Source: Pseudomonadota bacterium (GTDB lineage Bacteria; Pseudomonadota; Gammaproteobacteria; Steroidobacterales; Steroidobacteraceae). From it: a stretch of DNA of 64,000 bases. How positions within the stretch are numbered: position 1 is the stretch's first letter; each line of letters begins with the position of its first letter. Positions 7,509-16,151 of this stretch are shown in pieces. Both the position numbers and the translations under genes were made by a program. The notes beneath the pieces are model-generated. The model did not search any database. It worked only from the letters and a program-made list of their open reading frames with translations, and had not been told where the DNA came from. Location: positions 248,001-312,000 of the forward strand of contig JADJOO010000003.1 of the NCBI GenBank assembly GCA_016713725.1. Reading direction: 5' to 3'.

Positions 7509-9353
7509 ATGCGTGCCATCCGCAAGCTGCTGCACTGGATCTGGGCGGGCCTTGAAGGCCTGCGCAAGATCCTGCACCTGCTGCTGCTGCTGCTGGTCTT
7601 CGGCGTGATCGGCGCGGTGTTCTCGCGGCCGATCCCGCTGGTTCCGGACCGCGCGGCGCTCGTCATCGCGCCGTTGGGTCCCCTGGTCGAACAGTTTTCC
7701 GGCGCTCCGCTCGAGCGCGCCATCGGCGAGGTCCTGCGCCAGGGTCCGACCGAGACGCGACTCCGTGACGTCGTCGAGGCGATCGACGCGGCCGGCAAGG
7801 ACAAGCGCATCAGTTCGCTCTATCTCGATCTCGGCGGCCTCGACGGCGGCGGCACGGCGAAGCTGCAGGAAGTCGCGGCCGCCATCGACCGCTTCCGCAA
7901 GACCGGCAAGCCGGTCATCGCCTTCGGCGAGTACTACGACCAGCCGCAGTACTACCTCGCCGCGCACGCCGACGAGATCTACCTCGATCCGCAGGGCATC
8001 GCCTACGTCGACGGCTTCGCGAACTACGGCCTGTTCGTGCGGGACGCGCTCGACAAGCTGTCGGTCGACTGGAACGTCTTCCGCGTCGGCCAGTACAAGT
8101 CGGCCGTGGAGATGTTCACGCGCAACGACATGTCGGCCGCCGAGCGCGAGGAAAGCCTCGCCTGGCTCACCTCCGTCTGGACGACATGGAAGGGCGACGT
8201 GGCGAAGGCCCGCGGCATCCAGCCAGCTGTCCTGCAGGACTACGCGGACAACACCGCCGATTCCCTGCGCAAGGTCGACGGCGACCTCGCAAAGCTCGCG
8301 CTCGACGCCGGGCTCGTCACGCACCTCGAGGGACGTTACCGAGCCGAGGAACGCCTGGCCGAAATCACGGGCACCGACGAGGACGCGCACTCGTACAAGG
8401 GTGTCGACCAATGGTCGTACCTCGCGAACGTGAACTCCTCGAAGGCCTTGTCGACCAGGCCGGTCGCGACGATCGCCGTCATCGTCGCCGCGGGCGAGAT
8501 CGTGCCGGGCGAGCAGCAGCCGGGCACCGTCGGTTCCGACACGCTCGCCGGCCAGCTGCGCGAGGCGCGCTTTGACGACGACGTGAAAGCCGTCGTGCTG
8601 CGCATCGACAGCCCCGGCGGCAGCACTTTCGCGAGCGAAGTCATCCGGCGCGAGGTCGACGAACTGAAGGCCGCGGGCAAGCCGGTGGTCGCGTCGATGA
8701 GCAGCCTCGCTGCCTCGGGCGGCTACTACATCGCAATGGATGCGGACCGCATCGTTGCAAGCCCGGCAACCCTGACCGGTTCCATCGGCATCTTCGCGAT
8801 GTTCCCCACGTTCCAGCGCACGCTGGAACGCGTCGGCGTGCACGTCGACGGCGTGGGCACGACCGCGCTCTCCGGCGAATTCAGCCCGGTGCGACCGATG
8901 GGCGAGTCGACGAAGGACATCCTGCAGCAGAGCATCGAACACGAGTATCGTCGCTTCATCGGCATGGTGGCCAAGGCGCGCAAGCAGGATGTCGCTGCGA
9001 TCGACGCGATCGCACAGGGCCGCGTGTGGTCCGGCGTCGATGCGAAGCGGCTCGGCCTCGTCGACCAGCTCGGGGGCACCGCCGACGCGGTGAAGCTCGC
9101 GGCCAAGCTCGCCAGGCTCGGCGACGACTTTGACGTCGAGCATTACGACGTGGAAGTCGGGTTCGGCGAAGCACTCGGCCTGCGTGTTCAGGCCTCGATC
9201 GCCAGGCTTCTGGCGCCGCTGGTGCCGCAGTCGATGTGGCCGGAACTGCTGCCGCGCAGCCTGCAGCCGGTAGTGGCGGAGCTCGACCGCGTGTCGCGCC
9301 TCAGCGATCCGCGCAACACCTACATGTACTGCCTCGCCTGCTCGCTGGACTGA
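7509..9353 (+). CDS. sppA: signal peptide peptidase SppA, 67-kDa type
   Basis: This inner-membrane serine protease degrades signal peptides left after secretion. The 614-residue, double-length form has two crotonase-like peptidase S49 repeats. One membrane helix lies near residues 20-36. The predicted general base is Lys197 in GQYKSAVE in the first repeat, and the nucleophile is Ser403 in SLAASGGYYIA in the second; this split Lys/Ser arrangement is characteristic of the long form. It lies directly after rplS. The 3' end abuts uppP with 5 bp between stop and start. Confidence 0.95.
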   Translation: MRAIRKLLHWIWAGLEGLRKILHLLLLLLVFGVIGAVFSRPIPLVPDRAALVIAPLGPLVEQFSGAPLERAIGEVLRQGPTETRLRDVVEAIDAAGKDKRISSLYLDLGGLDGGGTAKLQEVAAAIDRFRKTGKPVIAFGEYYDQPQYYLAAHADEIYLDPQGIAYVDGFANYGLFVRDALDKLSVDWNVFRVGQYKSAVEMFTRNDMSAAEREESLAWLTSVWTTWKGDVAKARGIQPAVLQDYADNTADSLRKVDGDLAKLALDAGLVTHLEGRYRAEERLAEITGTDEDAHSYKGVDQWSYLANVNSSKALSTRPVATIAVIVAAGEIVPGEQQPGTVGSDTLAGQLREARFDDDVKAVVLRIDSPGGSTFASEVIRREVDELKAAGKPVVASMSSLAASGGYYIAMDADRIVASPATLTGSIGIFAMFPTFQRTLERVGVHVDGVGTTALSGEFSPVRPMGESTKDILQQSIEHEYRRFIGMVAKARKQDVAAIDAIAQGRVWSGVDAKRLGLVDQLGGTADAVKLAAKLARLGDDFDVEHYDVEVGFGEALGLRVQASIARLLAPLVPQSMWPELLPRSLQPVVAELDRVSRLSDPRNTYMYCLACSLD

Positions 9354-9358
9354 TCGCC

Positions 9359-10180
9359 GTGGATCCCCTGCTGTTGCTGAAGGCGGCCATCCTCGGGGTC
9401 GTCGAGGGCATCACCGAGTTCCTGCCGGTGTCGAGCACCGGGCACCTGATCCTGGCGGCCACCCTGCTCGATTTTCACGATGCGCGCGGCAAGCTGTTCG
9501 AGATCGTCATCCAGTCGGGTGCCATCCTGGCGGTGGTGTGGGAATTCCGCGCGAAGATCGGCACGGTGCTGTCGAACGCGACGAGCGATCCGCTCTCCCG
9601 CCGCTTGCTGCTCAACGTCGCGATTGCGTTCGTACCGCTCGCGGCGCTCGGCATGGTGTTCGGCAGTGCGCTCAAGCACAGCCTGTTCAACGCGCCGACG
9701 GTGGCAGCCGCCTTCATCATCGGCGGGCTCGTCATCCTCTGGGCGGAACGCCGCACGCACACCGTGCGGATCCACTCGGTCGACGAGATGACGGCGCTCG
9801 ATGCGCTGAAGGTCGGCATCGCGCAGGCGTTCGCACTGATCCCGGGCACCAGCCGATCGGGCGCCACGATCATTGGCGGCATGCTGTTCGGGCTGTCGCG
9901 GCAGGTCGCGACCGAGTTCACCTTCTATCTCGCCATCCCGACGCTCGGTATCGCCTCTCTGTACTCGCTGTACAAGGAACGCGAGTTGCTGGCGCTGGAC
10001 GACCTCGGCATCTGGGTCGTCGGCATGGTGGCGGCTTTCCTTTCGGCGTTCGCCTGCGTGCGCTGGCTGATCCGCTACGTCGCGACCCACACCTTCGTGC
10101 CGTTTGCCTGGTACCGCATCGCCTTCGGCGTGCTGGTGCTGTTTACGGCCTGGAGCGGCCTGATCCACTGGGGCGCCTGA
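9359..10180 (+). CDS. uppP: undecaprenyl-diphosphatase UppP/BacA
   Basis: UppP dephosphorylates undecaprenyl pyrophosphate to recycle the lipid carrier for peptidoglycan and other envelope polymers; it also confers bacitracin resistance. The 273-residue polytopic membrane protein has both catalytic signatures, EGITEFLPVSSTGHL near the N-terminus and PGTSRSGATI in the second half. The start is GTG at 9359, giving VDPLLLLKAAILG, the normal N-terminus; the frame stays open further upstream but there overlaps sppA. Confidence 0.96.
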   Translation: MDPLLLLKAAILGVVEGITEFLPVSSTGHLILAATLLDFHDARGKLFEIVIQSGAILAVVWEFRAKIGTVLSNATSDPLSRRLLLNVAIAFVPLAALGMVFGSALKHSLFNAPTVAAAFIIGGLVILWAERRTHTVRIHSVDEMTALDALKVGIAQAFALIPGTSRSGATIIGGMLFGLSRQVATEFTFYLAIPTLGIASLYSLYKERELLALDDLGIWVVGMVAAFLSAFACVRWLIRYVATHTFVPFAWYRIAFGVLVLFTAWSGLIHWGA

Positions 10181-10201
10181 ACGCTCACGCAGCGGTGCCA
10201 C

Positions 10202-10279
10202 GAGCGGACGATCCGGAGCCTTCCCCCAAGCTTGGAAAGGCAGACACGCGCTTGGGGAAAGGCTCCGGATCATCCACTC
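10202..10279 (-). repeat. conserved-loop hairpin, copy 3
   Basis: The arms 10202-10231 and 10250-10279 pair over 30 bp with three mismatches. The loop is TTGGAAAGGCAGACACGC (10232-10249), identical in reverse complement to copy 2. All three mismatches are C-A on the plus strand, so each becomes a G-U pair in a minus-strand RNA. It lies 21 bp after the uppP stop. Confidence 0.92.
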
Positions 10280-10443
10280 TCGACGCTGCATGCGCCGCAT
10301 CACGGCCGCCGGGCCTAGCGGCGTTTCCGCCTCGGGGAGGCCCGGTCGACGCCCGAGAGAACACGCCTGCCTTATCTAAGATCAAGGGCAGATCCCGGAC
10401 CGGTCGCCCGCGACGCGACGCATGCGCGGGATCGGTGCCGGGG

Positions 10444-11523
10444 TTACGCCTCGGCGACGAAGCCTTTCCACGTCTGCATGTAACCGACGAACGCGGGACC
10501 AAGGCCTTCCGCGCGCAGGTAACCGGCACTCACGGGCAGCGGTATCGCGGCAAAATCGGGGTTCGCACGCACGCGCTCGGGGAAGTCGTGATGCAGGATC
10601 GCGGCACGCCCGATGGTGACGAAATCAGCGCCGTGCTCGAGGCACCTGCGCGCGGTCGCCGCATCCATGATCCTGCCGGCCACGCCGACTTTCACGTCAC
10701 GCCGGTCCAGGTCCATGAACCAGTCGACCAGCGGCTTCGACTTGAACGCGTCCTCGTTCGGTTCCTTGAACACGTCCCACAGCGACAGGTCGATGAAATC
10801 GAGCCGGCCGTCGTGCAGCAGGCCCCGCACGATTTCGCGCATCTCGCCGAGCAGCAGAGCGAAGCGTTCGGGCGAAACGCGGATGCCGAGCGTGAAGTCC
10901 GGGCGGCAGCGCGCGCGGATGCCGTCGATGATTTCATGCACGAGGCGACAGCGGTTCTCCAGTGACCCGCCGTATCGATCCTTGCGACGGTTGTACGTGC
11001 TGCTCATGAACTGGCTGAGGATGTAGCCGTGCGCGCCGTGGAGTTCGACGCCGTCGAAGCCGGCGTGCTCAGCGCGCACTGCGGCCGCGATGAAGTCCTC
11101 GCGCAGCTGTTCAACTTCCGCCGGCAGCAGCGCGCGCGACCCGGTTTCCACGTCGTCCGACGGGCAGACGGGCTGCGTACCGATCAGGTCCCGCGGCGAG
11201 CGCATGCCGGCGTGATGAAGTTGCATGTAAGCCGTGCTGCCTGCGGCCTTGATGCCTGCTGCGAGTCGCGTCAGTCCTGGCAGGTGCGCGTCCGTCCAGC
11301 AGCCGAGTTGGCCGGGAAAGCCCTGTCCCTGCGCCTGCACGTGCGATGCGCAGGTCATCGTGGCGCCGAAGCCGCCTTGCGCTCGCAGCGTGAGCCAGGT
11401 GTATTCGTCGTCCGAGAGCGTCCCGTCAACGTGGCTCTGCAGATTGGTGAGCGGCGAGAGCATGGAGCGGTTCTTCATGCCGGGGCCGCGTGTGAACGCG
11501 ACTGATTCGAACAAAGATGACAT
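10444..11523 (-). CDS. old yellow enzyme family NADH:flavin oxidoreductase
   Basis: A 359-residue FMN-dependent ene-reductase of the OYE/NemA type with a TIM barrel. It has the FMN-binding N-terminus (FTRGPGMKNRSMLSPLTN), the substrate-binding HHAG stretch, the signature GFDGVELHGAHGYILSQFMSSTYNRRKDRYGGSLENR, and the phosphate-binding GVAGRI... DFVTIGRAAIL. These enzymes reduce activated C=C bonds or nitro groups with NAD(P)H; the natural substrate cannot be read from the sequence. It stands alone, separated from the aldolase gene by heptamer array C. Confidence 0.9.
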   Translation of the reverse strand: MSSLFESVAFTRGPGMKNRSMLSPLTNLQSHVDGTLSDDEYTWLTLRAQGGFGATMTCASHVQAQGQGFPGQLGCWTDAHLPGLTRLAAGIKAAGSTAYMQLHHAGMRSPRDLIGTQPVCPSDDVETGSRALLPAEVEQLREDFIAAAVRAEHAGFDGVELHGAHGYILSQFMSSTYNRRKDRYGGSLENRCRLVHEIIDGIRARCRPDFTLGIRVSPERFALLLGEMREIVRGLLHDGRLDFIDLSLWDVFKEPNEDAFKSKPLVDWFMDLDRRDVKVGVAGRIMDAATARRCLEHGADFVTIGRAAILHHDFPERVRANPDFAAIPLPVSAGYLRAEGLGPAFVGYMQTWKGFVAEA

Positions 11524-11542
11524 GGAGATTGGTGCGGACAGG

Positions 11543-11709
11543 GTGACTGGTGACTAGTGATTAGTGATAGGGTGTGCTTGTGATTAGTCAGGGAGCGGCG
11601 TCGGCGCGGTCGCGATGCCGGCTCCAACTGGCGGCATGCGACGCGTGCTGCGCGAGCGACAGGGGGGCGCCGCCCCCCGCATCACTACTCACTACTCACT
11701 ATTCATTCA
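11543..11709. repeat. inverted heptamer array C
   Basis: The left arm has tandem 7-mers GTGACTG, GTGACTA, GTGATTA, GTGATAG (11543-11570). The right arm (11682-11709) in reverse complement reads TGAATGA, ATAGTGA, GTAGTGA, GTAGTGA. The fba stop codon is the first TGA of the right arm. The core contains a 7-bp hairpin of GGGGGGC and GCCCCCC with a 3-nt loop (11662-11678). The unit sequence differs from arrays A and B, but the 7-bp period and the position on a stop codon are the same. Confidence 0.75.
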
Positions 11710-12771
11710 GTTGACGATCTGGTTGAGCTCGCCCTTCTTGTAGCGCTCGGCCATCTTCTCGAGCGACAGCGGCTTGATCTTCGAGGCCTGCCCCGCGCAG
11801 CCGAACGCTTCGTAGCGCAGCTTGCAGATGCCCCTGGCGGCCGCCTGTGCGTCGGCCAGGAACTTGCGCGGATCGAACTCGGAAGGCTTTTCGGACATGT
11901 GCTTGCGGATCGCGCCGGTCATCGCGAGGCGGATGTCGGTGTCGATGTTGATCTTGCGCACGCCGTGCTTGATGCCCGTCACGATTTCCTCGACCGGCAC
12001 GCCGTAGGTTTCCTTCATCTGGCCGCCGTGCTTGCGGATGACCTCCAGCCATTCCTGCGGCACGCTCGACGAGCCGTGCATCACCAGGTGCGTGTTCGGG
12101 ATGCGCGCGTGGATTTCCTTGATGCGGTCGATCGCGAGGATGTCGCCCGTGGGCTTGCGCGTGAACTTGTAGGCGCCGTGCGAGGTGCCGATGGCGATCG
12201 CCAGCGCATCGCACTGCGTCTGCTTGACGAAGTCGGCGGCCTGGTCCGGGTCGGTCAGCAGGTCTTCACGCGTCATGTGGCCTTCGGCGCCGTGGCCGTC
12301 CTCCTTGTCCGCCTTCATCGTCTCGAGCGAGCCGAGCACGCCGAGTTCGGCCTCGACCGTGATGCCGATCGAGTGCGCGAAGTCGACCACCTTGCGCGAT
12401 GTCTCGACGTTGTACTCGTAGGACGAGGGCGTCTTGCCGTCTTCCAGCAGCGAGCCGTCCATCATCACGCTCGAGAAGCCCGAGCGGATGGCGCCCATGC
12501 ACACCGCCGGCGACTGGCCGTGGTCCTGGTGCATGACGACCGGGATGTGCGGATATGCCTCGATGGCCGCCTGGATCAGGTGGCGGAGGAACGCCTCACC
12601 CGCGTACTTACGCGCGCCAGCCGAACCCTGCATGATCACCGGGCTGTTGGTTTCGTCGGCCGCTTCCATGATCGCGCGGACCTGCTCGAGGTTGTTGACG
12701 TTGAACGCCGGCAGTCCGTAGTGGTTTTCGGCGGCGTGGTCGAGCAACTGGCGCATCGAGACGAGGGGCAT
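11707..12771 (-). CDS. fba: class II fructose-bisphosphate aldolase
   Basis: This zinc-dependent aldolase interconverts fructose 1,6-bisphosphate with dihydroxyacetone phosphate and glyceraldehyde 3-phosphate in glycolysis and gluconeogenesis. The 354-residue protein is of the CbbA (Calvin subtype) kind: PAFNVNNLEQVRAIMEAA, the zinc-binding VVMHQDHGQS, VEAELGVLGSLE, SHGAYKF and VMHGSSSVP are present, as is the KINIDTDIRLAMTGAIRKH segment. Length is normal. Confidence 0.96.
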   Translation of the reverse strand: MPLVSMRQLLDHAAENHYGLPAFNVNNLEQVRAIMEAADETNSPVIMQGSAGARKYAGEAFLRHLIQAAIEAYPHIPVVMHQDHGQSPAVCMGAIRSGFSSVMMDGSLLEDGKTPSSYEYNVETSRKVVDFAHSIGITVEAELGVLGSLETMKADKEDGHGAEGHMTREDLLTDPDQAADFVKQTQCDALAIAIGTSHGAYKFTRKPTGDILAIDRIKEIHARIPNTHLVMHGSSSVPQEWLEVIRKHGGQMKETYGVPVEEIVTGIKHGVRKINIDTDIRLAMTGAIRKHMSEKPSEFDPRKFLADAQAAARGICKLRYEAFGCAGQASKIKPLSLEKMAERYKKGELNQIVN

Positions 12772-12864
12772 GGCGTCGTTTCCTTAGGGGGGAGACCGGT
12801 CGATGATTTTAACCCGATTTGCCGATTCAACGACCGCGGAAGGCCGCAGCTGCGCTGACGCGCA

Positions 12865-12990
12865 GGGGATAGGGGAAAGGGGATGGGGGTTAGTCGGAGG
12901 TACAGCAGAAATCTGAATGTCTGACGGCAAGCCGCGGGATTTCAGAGGCGGAGCAGCGCACTCCGACTATCCCCTAACCCCTAACCCCTT
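12865..12990. repeat. inverted G-rich heptamer array B
   Basis: The left arm (12865-12899) reads 7-mers GGGGATA, GGGGAAA, GGGGATG, GGGGTTA, GTCGGAG. The right arm (12961-12990) in reverse complement reads GGGGTTA, GGGGTTA, GGGGATA, GTCGGAG. A 61-bp core separates them. The outer end of the right arm lies 2 bp from the tdh stop codon. The arms match array A closely while the cores are unrelated. Confidence 0.85.
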
Positions 12991-12992
12991 CT

Positions 12993-14021
12993 TCAAGCCG
13001 CCCAATCGAGTATCACCTTGCCCGACTGGCCGCTGCGCATGATCTCGAAGCCGTCGCGGAACTCGGCAATCGGCAACCGGTGGGTGATGACCGGCGAGAT
13101 GTCGAGGCCGCTCTGCAGCATCGCCGACATCTTGTACCAGGTCTCGAACATCTCGCGGCCGTACACGCCCTTGATCACCAGTCCCTTGAAGATCACCTGG
13201 TTCCAGTCGATGGCGGTGTCCCCGGGCGGGATGCCGAGCAGCGCGACGCTGCCGCCGTGGTGCATCGTGCGCAGCAGGTCGCGGAACGCCGCCGGGTTGC
13301 CCGACATCTCGAGGCCGACGTCGAAGCCCTCGACCATGCCGAGGCCCGTCATCGTCTGGTCGAGCGTATCGCGGCTCACGTTGACGGCTTTCGTCGCGCC
13401 CATCTTGCGCGCCAGATCGAGCCGGTAGTCGTTGACGTCGGTGATCACGATGTGGCGTGCGCCCACGTGACGCGCAATCGCGACGGCCATGATGCCGATC
13501 GGGCCTGCGCCCGTGATCAGCACGTCCTCGCCGACCAGGTTGAACGACAGCGCCGTGTGCGTCGCGTTGCCGAACGGATCGAGGATCGACGCGACGTCGT
13601 CCGTGATCGCGTCGCTGAGCCTGAACGCGTTGAACGCGGGAATCACGAGGTACTCGGCGAAACAGCCCTGGCGGTTCACGCCGACGCCGACCGTGTTGCG
13701 GCAGAGGTGACGGCGCCCGGCGCGGCAGTTGCGGCAGTAGCCGCAGGTGATGTGGCCTTCGCCCGACACGCGGTCGCCGACCTTGAAGCCCTGGACCTCG
13801 CTGCCCAGTTCGACGATCCTGCCCACGTACTCGTGGCCCACGGCCATCGGCACGGGGATCGTTTTCTGCGCCCACTGGTCCCAGAGGTAGATGTGCATGT
13901 CCGTGCCGCAGATCGCGGTCTTTTCGACCTTGATCAGCACGTCGTTGGGGCCGACCCTGGGCTCAGGAATTTCTTCCATCCAGATGCCAGGCTCGGCTTT
14001 CGCCTTGACCAGTGCCTTCAT
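12993..14021 (-). CDS. tdh: L-threonine 3-dehydrogenase
   Basis: This zinc-dependent medium-chain dehydrogenase oxidises L-threonine to 2-amino-3-ketobutyrate with NAD+. The 342-residue protein has catalytic Cys38 in AICGTDMHIYLWDQWAQ, the catalytic GHEYVGRI stretch, four structural zinc cysteines in CGYCRNCRAGRRHLC, and the Rossmann stretch GAGPIGIMAVAIARHVGA. It lies 42 bp downstream of kbl on the same strand; together they turn threonine into glycine and acetyl-CoA. Confidence 0.97.
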   Translation of the reverse strand: MKALVKAKAEPGIWMEEIPEPRVGPNDVLIKVEKTAICGTDMHIYLWDQWAQKTIPVPMAVGHEYVGRIVELGSEVQGFKVGDRVSGEGHITCGYCRNCRAGRRHLCRNTVGVGVNRQGCFAEYLVIPAFNAFRLSDAITDDVASILDPFGNATHTALSFNLVGEDVLITGAGPIGIMAVAIARHVGARHIVITDVNDYRLDLARKMGATKAVNVSRDTLDQTMTGLGMVEGFDVGLEMSGNPAAFRDLLRTMHHGGSVALLGIPPGDTAIDWNQVIFKGLVIKGVYGREMFETWYKMSAMLQSGLDISPVITHRLPIAEFRDGFEIMRSGQSGKVILDWAA

Positions 14022-14063
14022 GCTTCGGCTCTCCAGCGACGCGGGTCGCGCCTGATGCGCGCG

Positions 14064-15254
14064 TCAGCGGATGACGCCGAGTTCGCGGCCGACGGCGATG
14101 AAACCCTCGATGGCCCGGTCCAGCTGCGCCAATGAGTGACCGGCGGTCATCTGCGCGCGGATGCGGGCCTTGCCCATGGGGACGACGGGGTACGAGAAGC
14201 CGATGACGTAGACGCCGCGCTCCAGCAGCTTCTCGGCGAACTGCGCCGCCAGCGCCGCGTCGCCCAGCATGACCGGTGCGATCGGGTGCTCGCCCGGCAC
14301 GATGCTGAAGCCGGCTTCGTTCATTCGTCGCCGGAAGTGCGCCGTGTTGCGGCGCAGGTCTGCGCGCAGTTCGTCGCCGTCCTCGACCAGGTCGAGCACG
14401 CGCAGCGTCGATGCCGCGATCACTGGCGGGATGCTGTTCGAGAACAGGTACGGACGCGACCGTTGCCGCAGCCAGCCGACGATTTCCTTGCGCGACGCCG
14501 TGTAGCCACCCGCTGCGCCGCCGAGCGCCTTGCCGAGCGTGCCCGTGAGGATGTCGATGCGACCCATCACGTCGCGGAACTCCGGCGTGCCGCGCCCCGT
14601 GCGGCCGATGAAGCCGGTCGCGTGCGAGTCGTCGACCATCACCAGCGCGCCGTGCCGGTCGGCGAGGTCGCAGATCTCCTTCAGCCGGGCGATGACGCCG
14701 TCCATCGAGAACACGCCATCCGTCGCAATGAGCTTCACGCGCGCGCCGGACGCTTCCTTGAGGCGGGACTCGAGTTCGTCGAGGTCGTCGTTCGCGTAAC
14801 GCAGGCGCTGCGCCTTGCACAGGCGAATGCCGTCGATGATGCTGGCATGGTTGAGCGCGTCGCTGATGACCGCGTCCTGTTCATCGAGCAAAGTCTCGAA
14901 CAACCCGCCGTTCGCGTCGAAGCACGACGAGTACAGGATGGTGTCGTCCATGCCGAGGAACGCGCTCAAGCGCGCCTCGAGTTCCTTGTGGACGCTCTGC
15001 GTGCCGCAGATGAAGCGCACCGACGCCATGCCGTAACCGTAACGGTCGAGCGCGCGGTGAGCGGCTTCGCGGATCGACGGGTGGTTCGCGAGCGCGAGGT
15101 AGTTGTTGGCGCAGAGGTTGATCAGTTCGCGGCCGTCGGCGAGCCTGACCACGGGTTGCTGCGGCGAGGCCAGCACGCGCTCCGGCTTGAAGAGCCCGGC
15201 GCCCTTCAGGTCTTCGGTCTGGGCCGCCAGTCGGTCGAGAAAGCCACGATCCAT
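14064..15254 (-). CDS. kbl: glycine C-acetyltransferase (2-amino-3-ketobutyrate CoA ligase)
   Basis: This PLP enzyme cleaves 2-amino-3-ketobutyrate with CoA to glycine and acetyl-CoA, using the product of Tdh. The 396-residue protein shows NLCANNYLALANHPSI, YGMASVRFICGTQ, VDDSHATGFIGRTGRGTPE and the PLP-lysine motif TLGKALGGAAGGYT. The ATG at 15254 (MDRGFLDRL) gives the family length; the frame stays open upstream to 15362, but that would run through the promoter palindrome. Confidence 0.96.
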   Translation of the reverse strand: MDRGFLDRLAAQTEDLKGAGLFKPERVLASPQQPVVRLADGRELINLCANNYLALANHPSIREAAHRALDRYGYGMASVRFICGTQSVHKELEARLSAFLGMDDTILYSSCFDANGGLFETLLDEQDAVISDALNHASIIDGIRLCKAQRLRYANDDLDELESRLKEASGARVKLIATDGVFSMDGVIARLKEICDLADRHGALVMVDDSHATGFIGRTGRGTPEFRDVMGRIDILTGTLGKALGGAAGGYTASRKEIVGWLRQRSRPYLFSNSIPPVIAASTLRVLDLVEDGDELRADLRRNTAHFRRRMNEAGFSIVPGEHPIAPVMLGDAALAAQFAEKLLERGVYVIGFSYPVVPMGKARIRAQMTAGHSLAQLDRAIEGFIAVGRELGVIR

Positions 15255-15283
15255 GGGGTAGGGCGCCTGCAGTTGCGGAGCGC

Positions 15284-15306
15284 GGATTATAAGGGCCTTA
15301 TAATCC
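15284..15306. promoter_or_regulatory. palindromic bidirectional promoter between kbl and hslR
   Basis: An 11-bp inverted repeat (GGATTATAAGG and CCTTATAATCC) is perfect around one central base. Each arm contains TATAAT: 15299-15304 on the plus strand and 15291-15286 on the minus strand. A start site about 7 bp after the plus-strand -10 box falls on or next to the GTG start of hslR (15311), which suggests a leaderless message. The minus-strand -10 would give kbl a leader of about 25 nt. No strong -35 boxes are obvious. Confidence 0.65.
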
Positions 15307-15310
15307 GGCC

Positions 15311-15790
15311 GTGGCACCCCGCAAGAACGATCCGTCCCGCAGGCATGGCGCAGACGATTCACCGGACGCCCCTGGCGGCACCGGTGGCTCGGGTGGCTCG
15401 CTGCGAGTCGACAAATGGCTCTGGTGTACCCGGTTCTTCAAGACCCGCGGCCTCGCGCAGGAGGCCGTCGACGGCGGGCACGTGCAGATAGGCGGCGATC
15501 GTGTCAAGGCATCGCGGATGCTGAAGCCGGGCGACCGGTTGCAGGTCACGCGGGAACGCGAGCAATACATCGTCGACGTCGTGTCGATCCCCGTCCGGCG
15601 CGGGCCGGCCGCCGAAGCGCGCCAGCACTACCGCGAAACGCCCGAGAGCGAAGCTGGCCGCGTGCGCCTCCGTGAGTTGAACCGGCTCGCAGGACCCGTT
15701 TCCAGCGGTCGTCCCGACAAGCGGGAACGGCGCGACCTCATGCGGATCGTGAAGGGCCGGGGAGGCCTGACGGACGGCGATTTGCCATAG
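15311..15790 (+). CDS. hslR: S4-domain RNA-binding protein, Hsp15 (HslR) type
   Basis: Hsp15 binds free 50S subunits that carry peptidyl-tRNA and helps recycle them after heat stress. The 159-residue protein has a low-complexity N-terminal tail (about 30 residues rich in Gly, Ser, Asp) and then an S4 domain from about residue 31: LRVDKWLWCTRFFKTRGLAQEAVDGGHV, followed by RVKASRMLKPGD. The C-terminal part is basic (RPDKRERRDLMRIVKGRG), as in HslR. The start is GTG at 15311 just after a TATAAT box, without room for a ribosome binding site. Confidence 0.85.
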   Translation: MAPRKNDPSRRHGADDSPDAPGGTGGSGGSLRVDKWLWCTRFFKTRGLAQEAVDGGHVQIGGDRVKASRMLKPGDRLQVTREREQYIVDVVSIPVRRGPAAEARQHYRETPESEAGRVRLRELNRLAGPVSSGRPDKRERRDLMRIVKGRGGLTDGDLP

Positions 15791-15880
15791 GCTCCCTGTC
15801 TGCCACGGCTTCGTGACCAGCCTCACAGCCGTCCGCGCGTGTGCCGGGTATCGTGGCAGCCTTCCTTTAGAGTCTGGATC

Positions 15881-16060
15881 ATGAACCGCAACCTTGAGCC
15901 GAACGACGAGCGCATTGCCGGGGACTGGGAGTCCGTAGCGCTGAGTCGCATCGCCGCGCGAGTCGACGAACTGCCCGCGCTGCCGGCAGAAGCAGAGGAT
16001 TTCGGCTGGGAAGCGGGCGTGCTCGCGAAGCTGCGCCTGCGCCTGAACGACGTCGGGTAA
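15881..16060 (+). CDS. small acidic protein, unknown function
   Basis: A 59-residue open frame that I do not recognise. It is rich in Glu, Asp, Ala and Arg (MNRNLEPNDERIAGDWESVALSR at the start) and has no membrane segment or cysteine. It lies alone between hslR and the yhhQ-like gene, on the same strand. Codon choice is GC-rich at third positions, as in its neighbours, which supports coding. An in-frame start at 15839 also exists, but 15881 ATG is preferred because it follows a gap of about 90 bp after hslR. Confidence 0.5.
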   Translation: MNRNLEPNDERIAGDWESVALSRIAARVDELPALPAEAEDFGWEAGVLAKLRLRLNDVG

Positions 16061-16151
16061 GCAACGGGTCCGTCGGGCTGGCGCGGCCTGCCCGCCGGTG
16101 TAAGCTCGCCGCCGACGCGCAGGTTCCTGGAACGCTGGAGGGAGTCCGTCG

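Noticed and set aside
9538..10965. 475-codon plus-strand frame from inside uppP into the oxidoreductase gene
   Set aside because: It overlaps two well-supported genes, passes through a hairpin repeat, and has Arg-rich composition.
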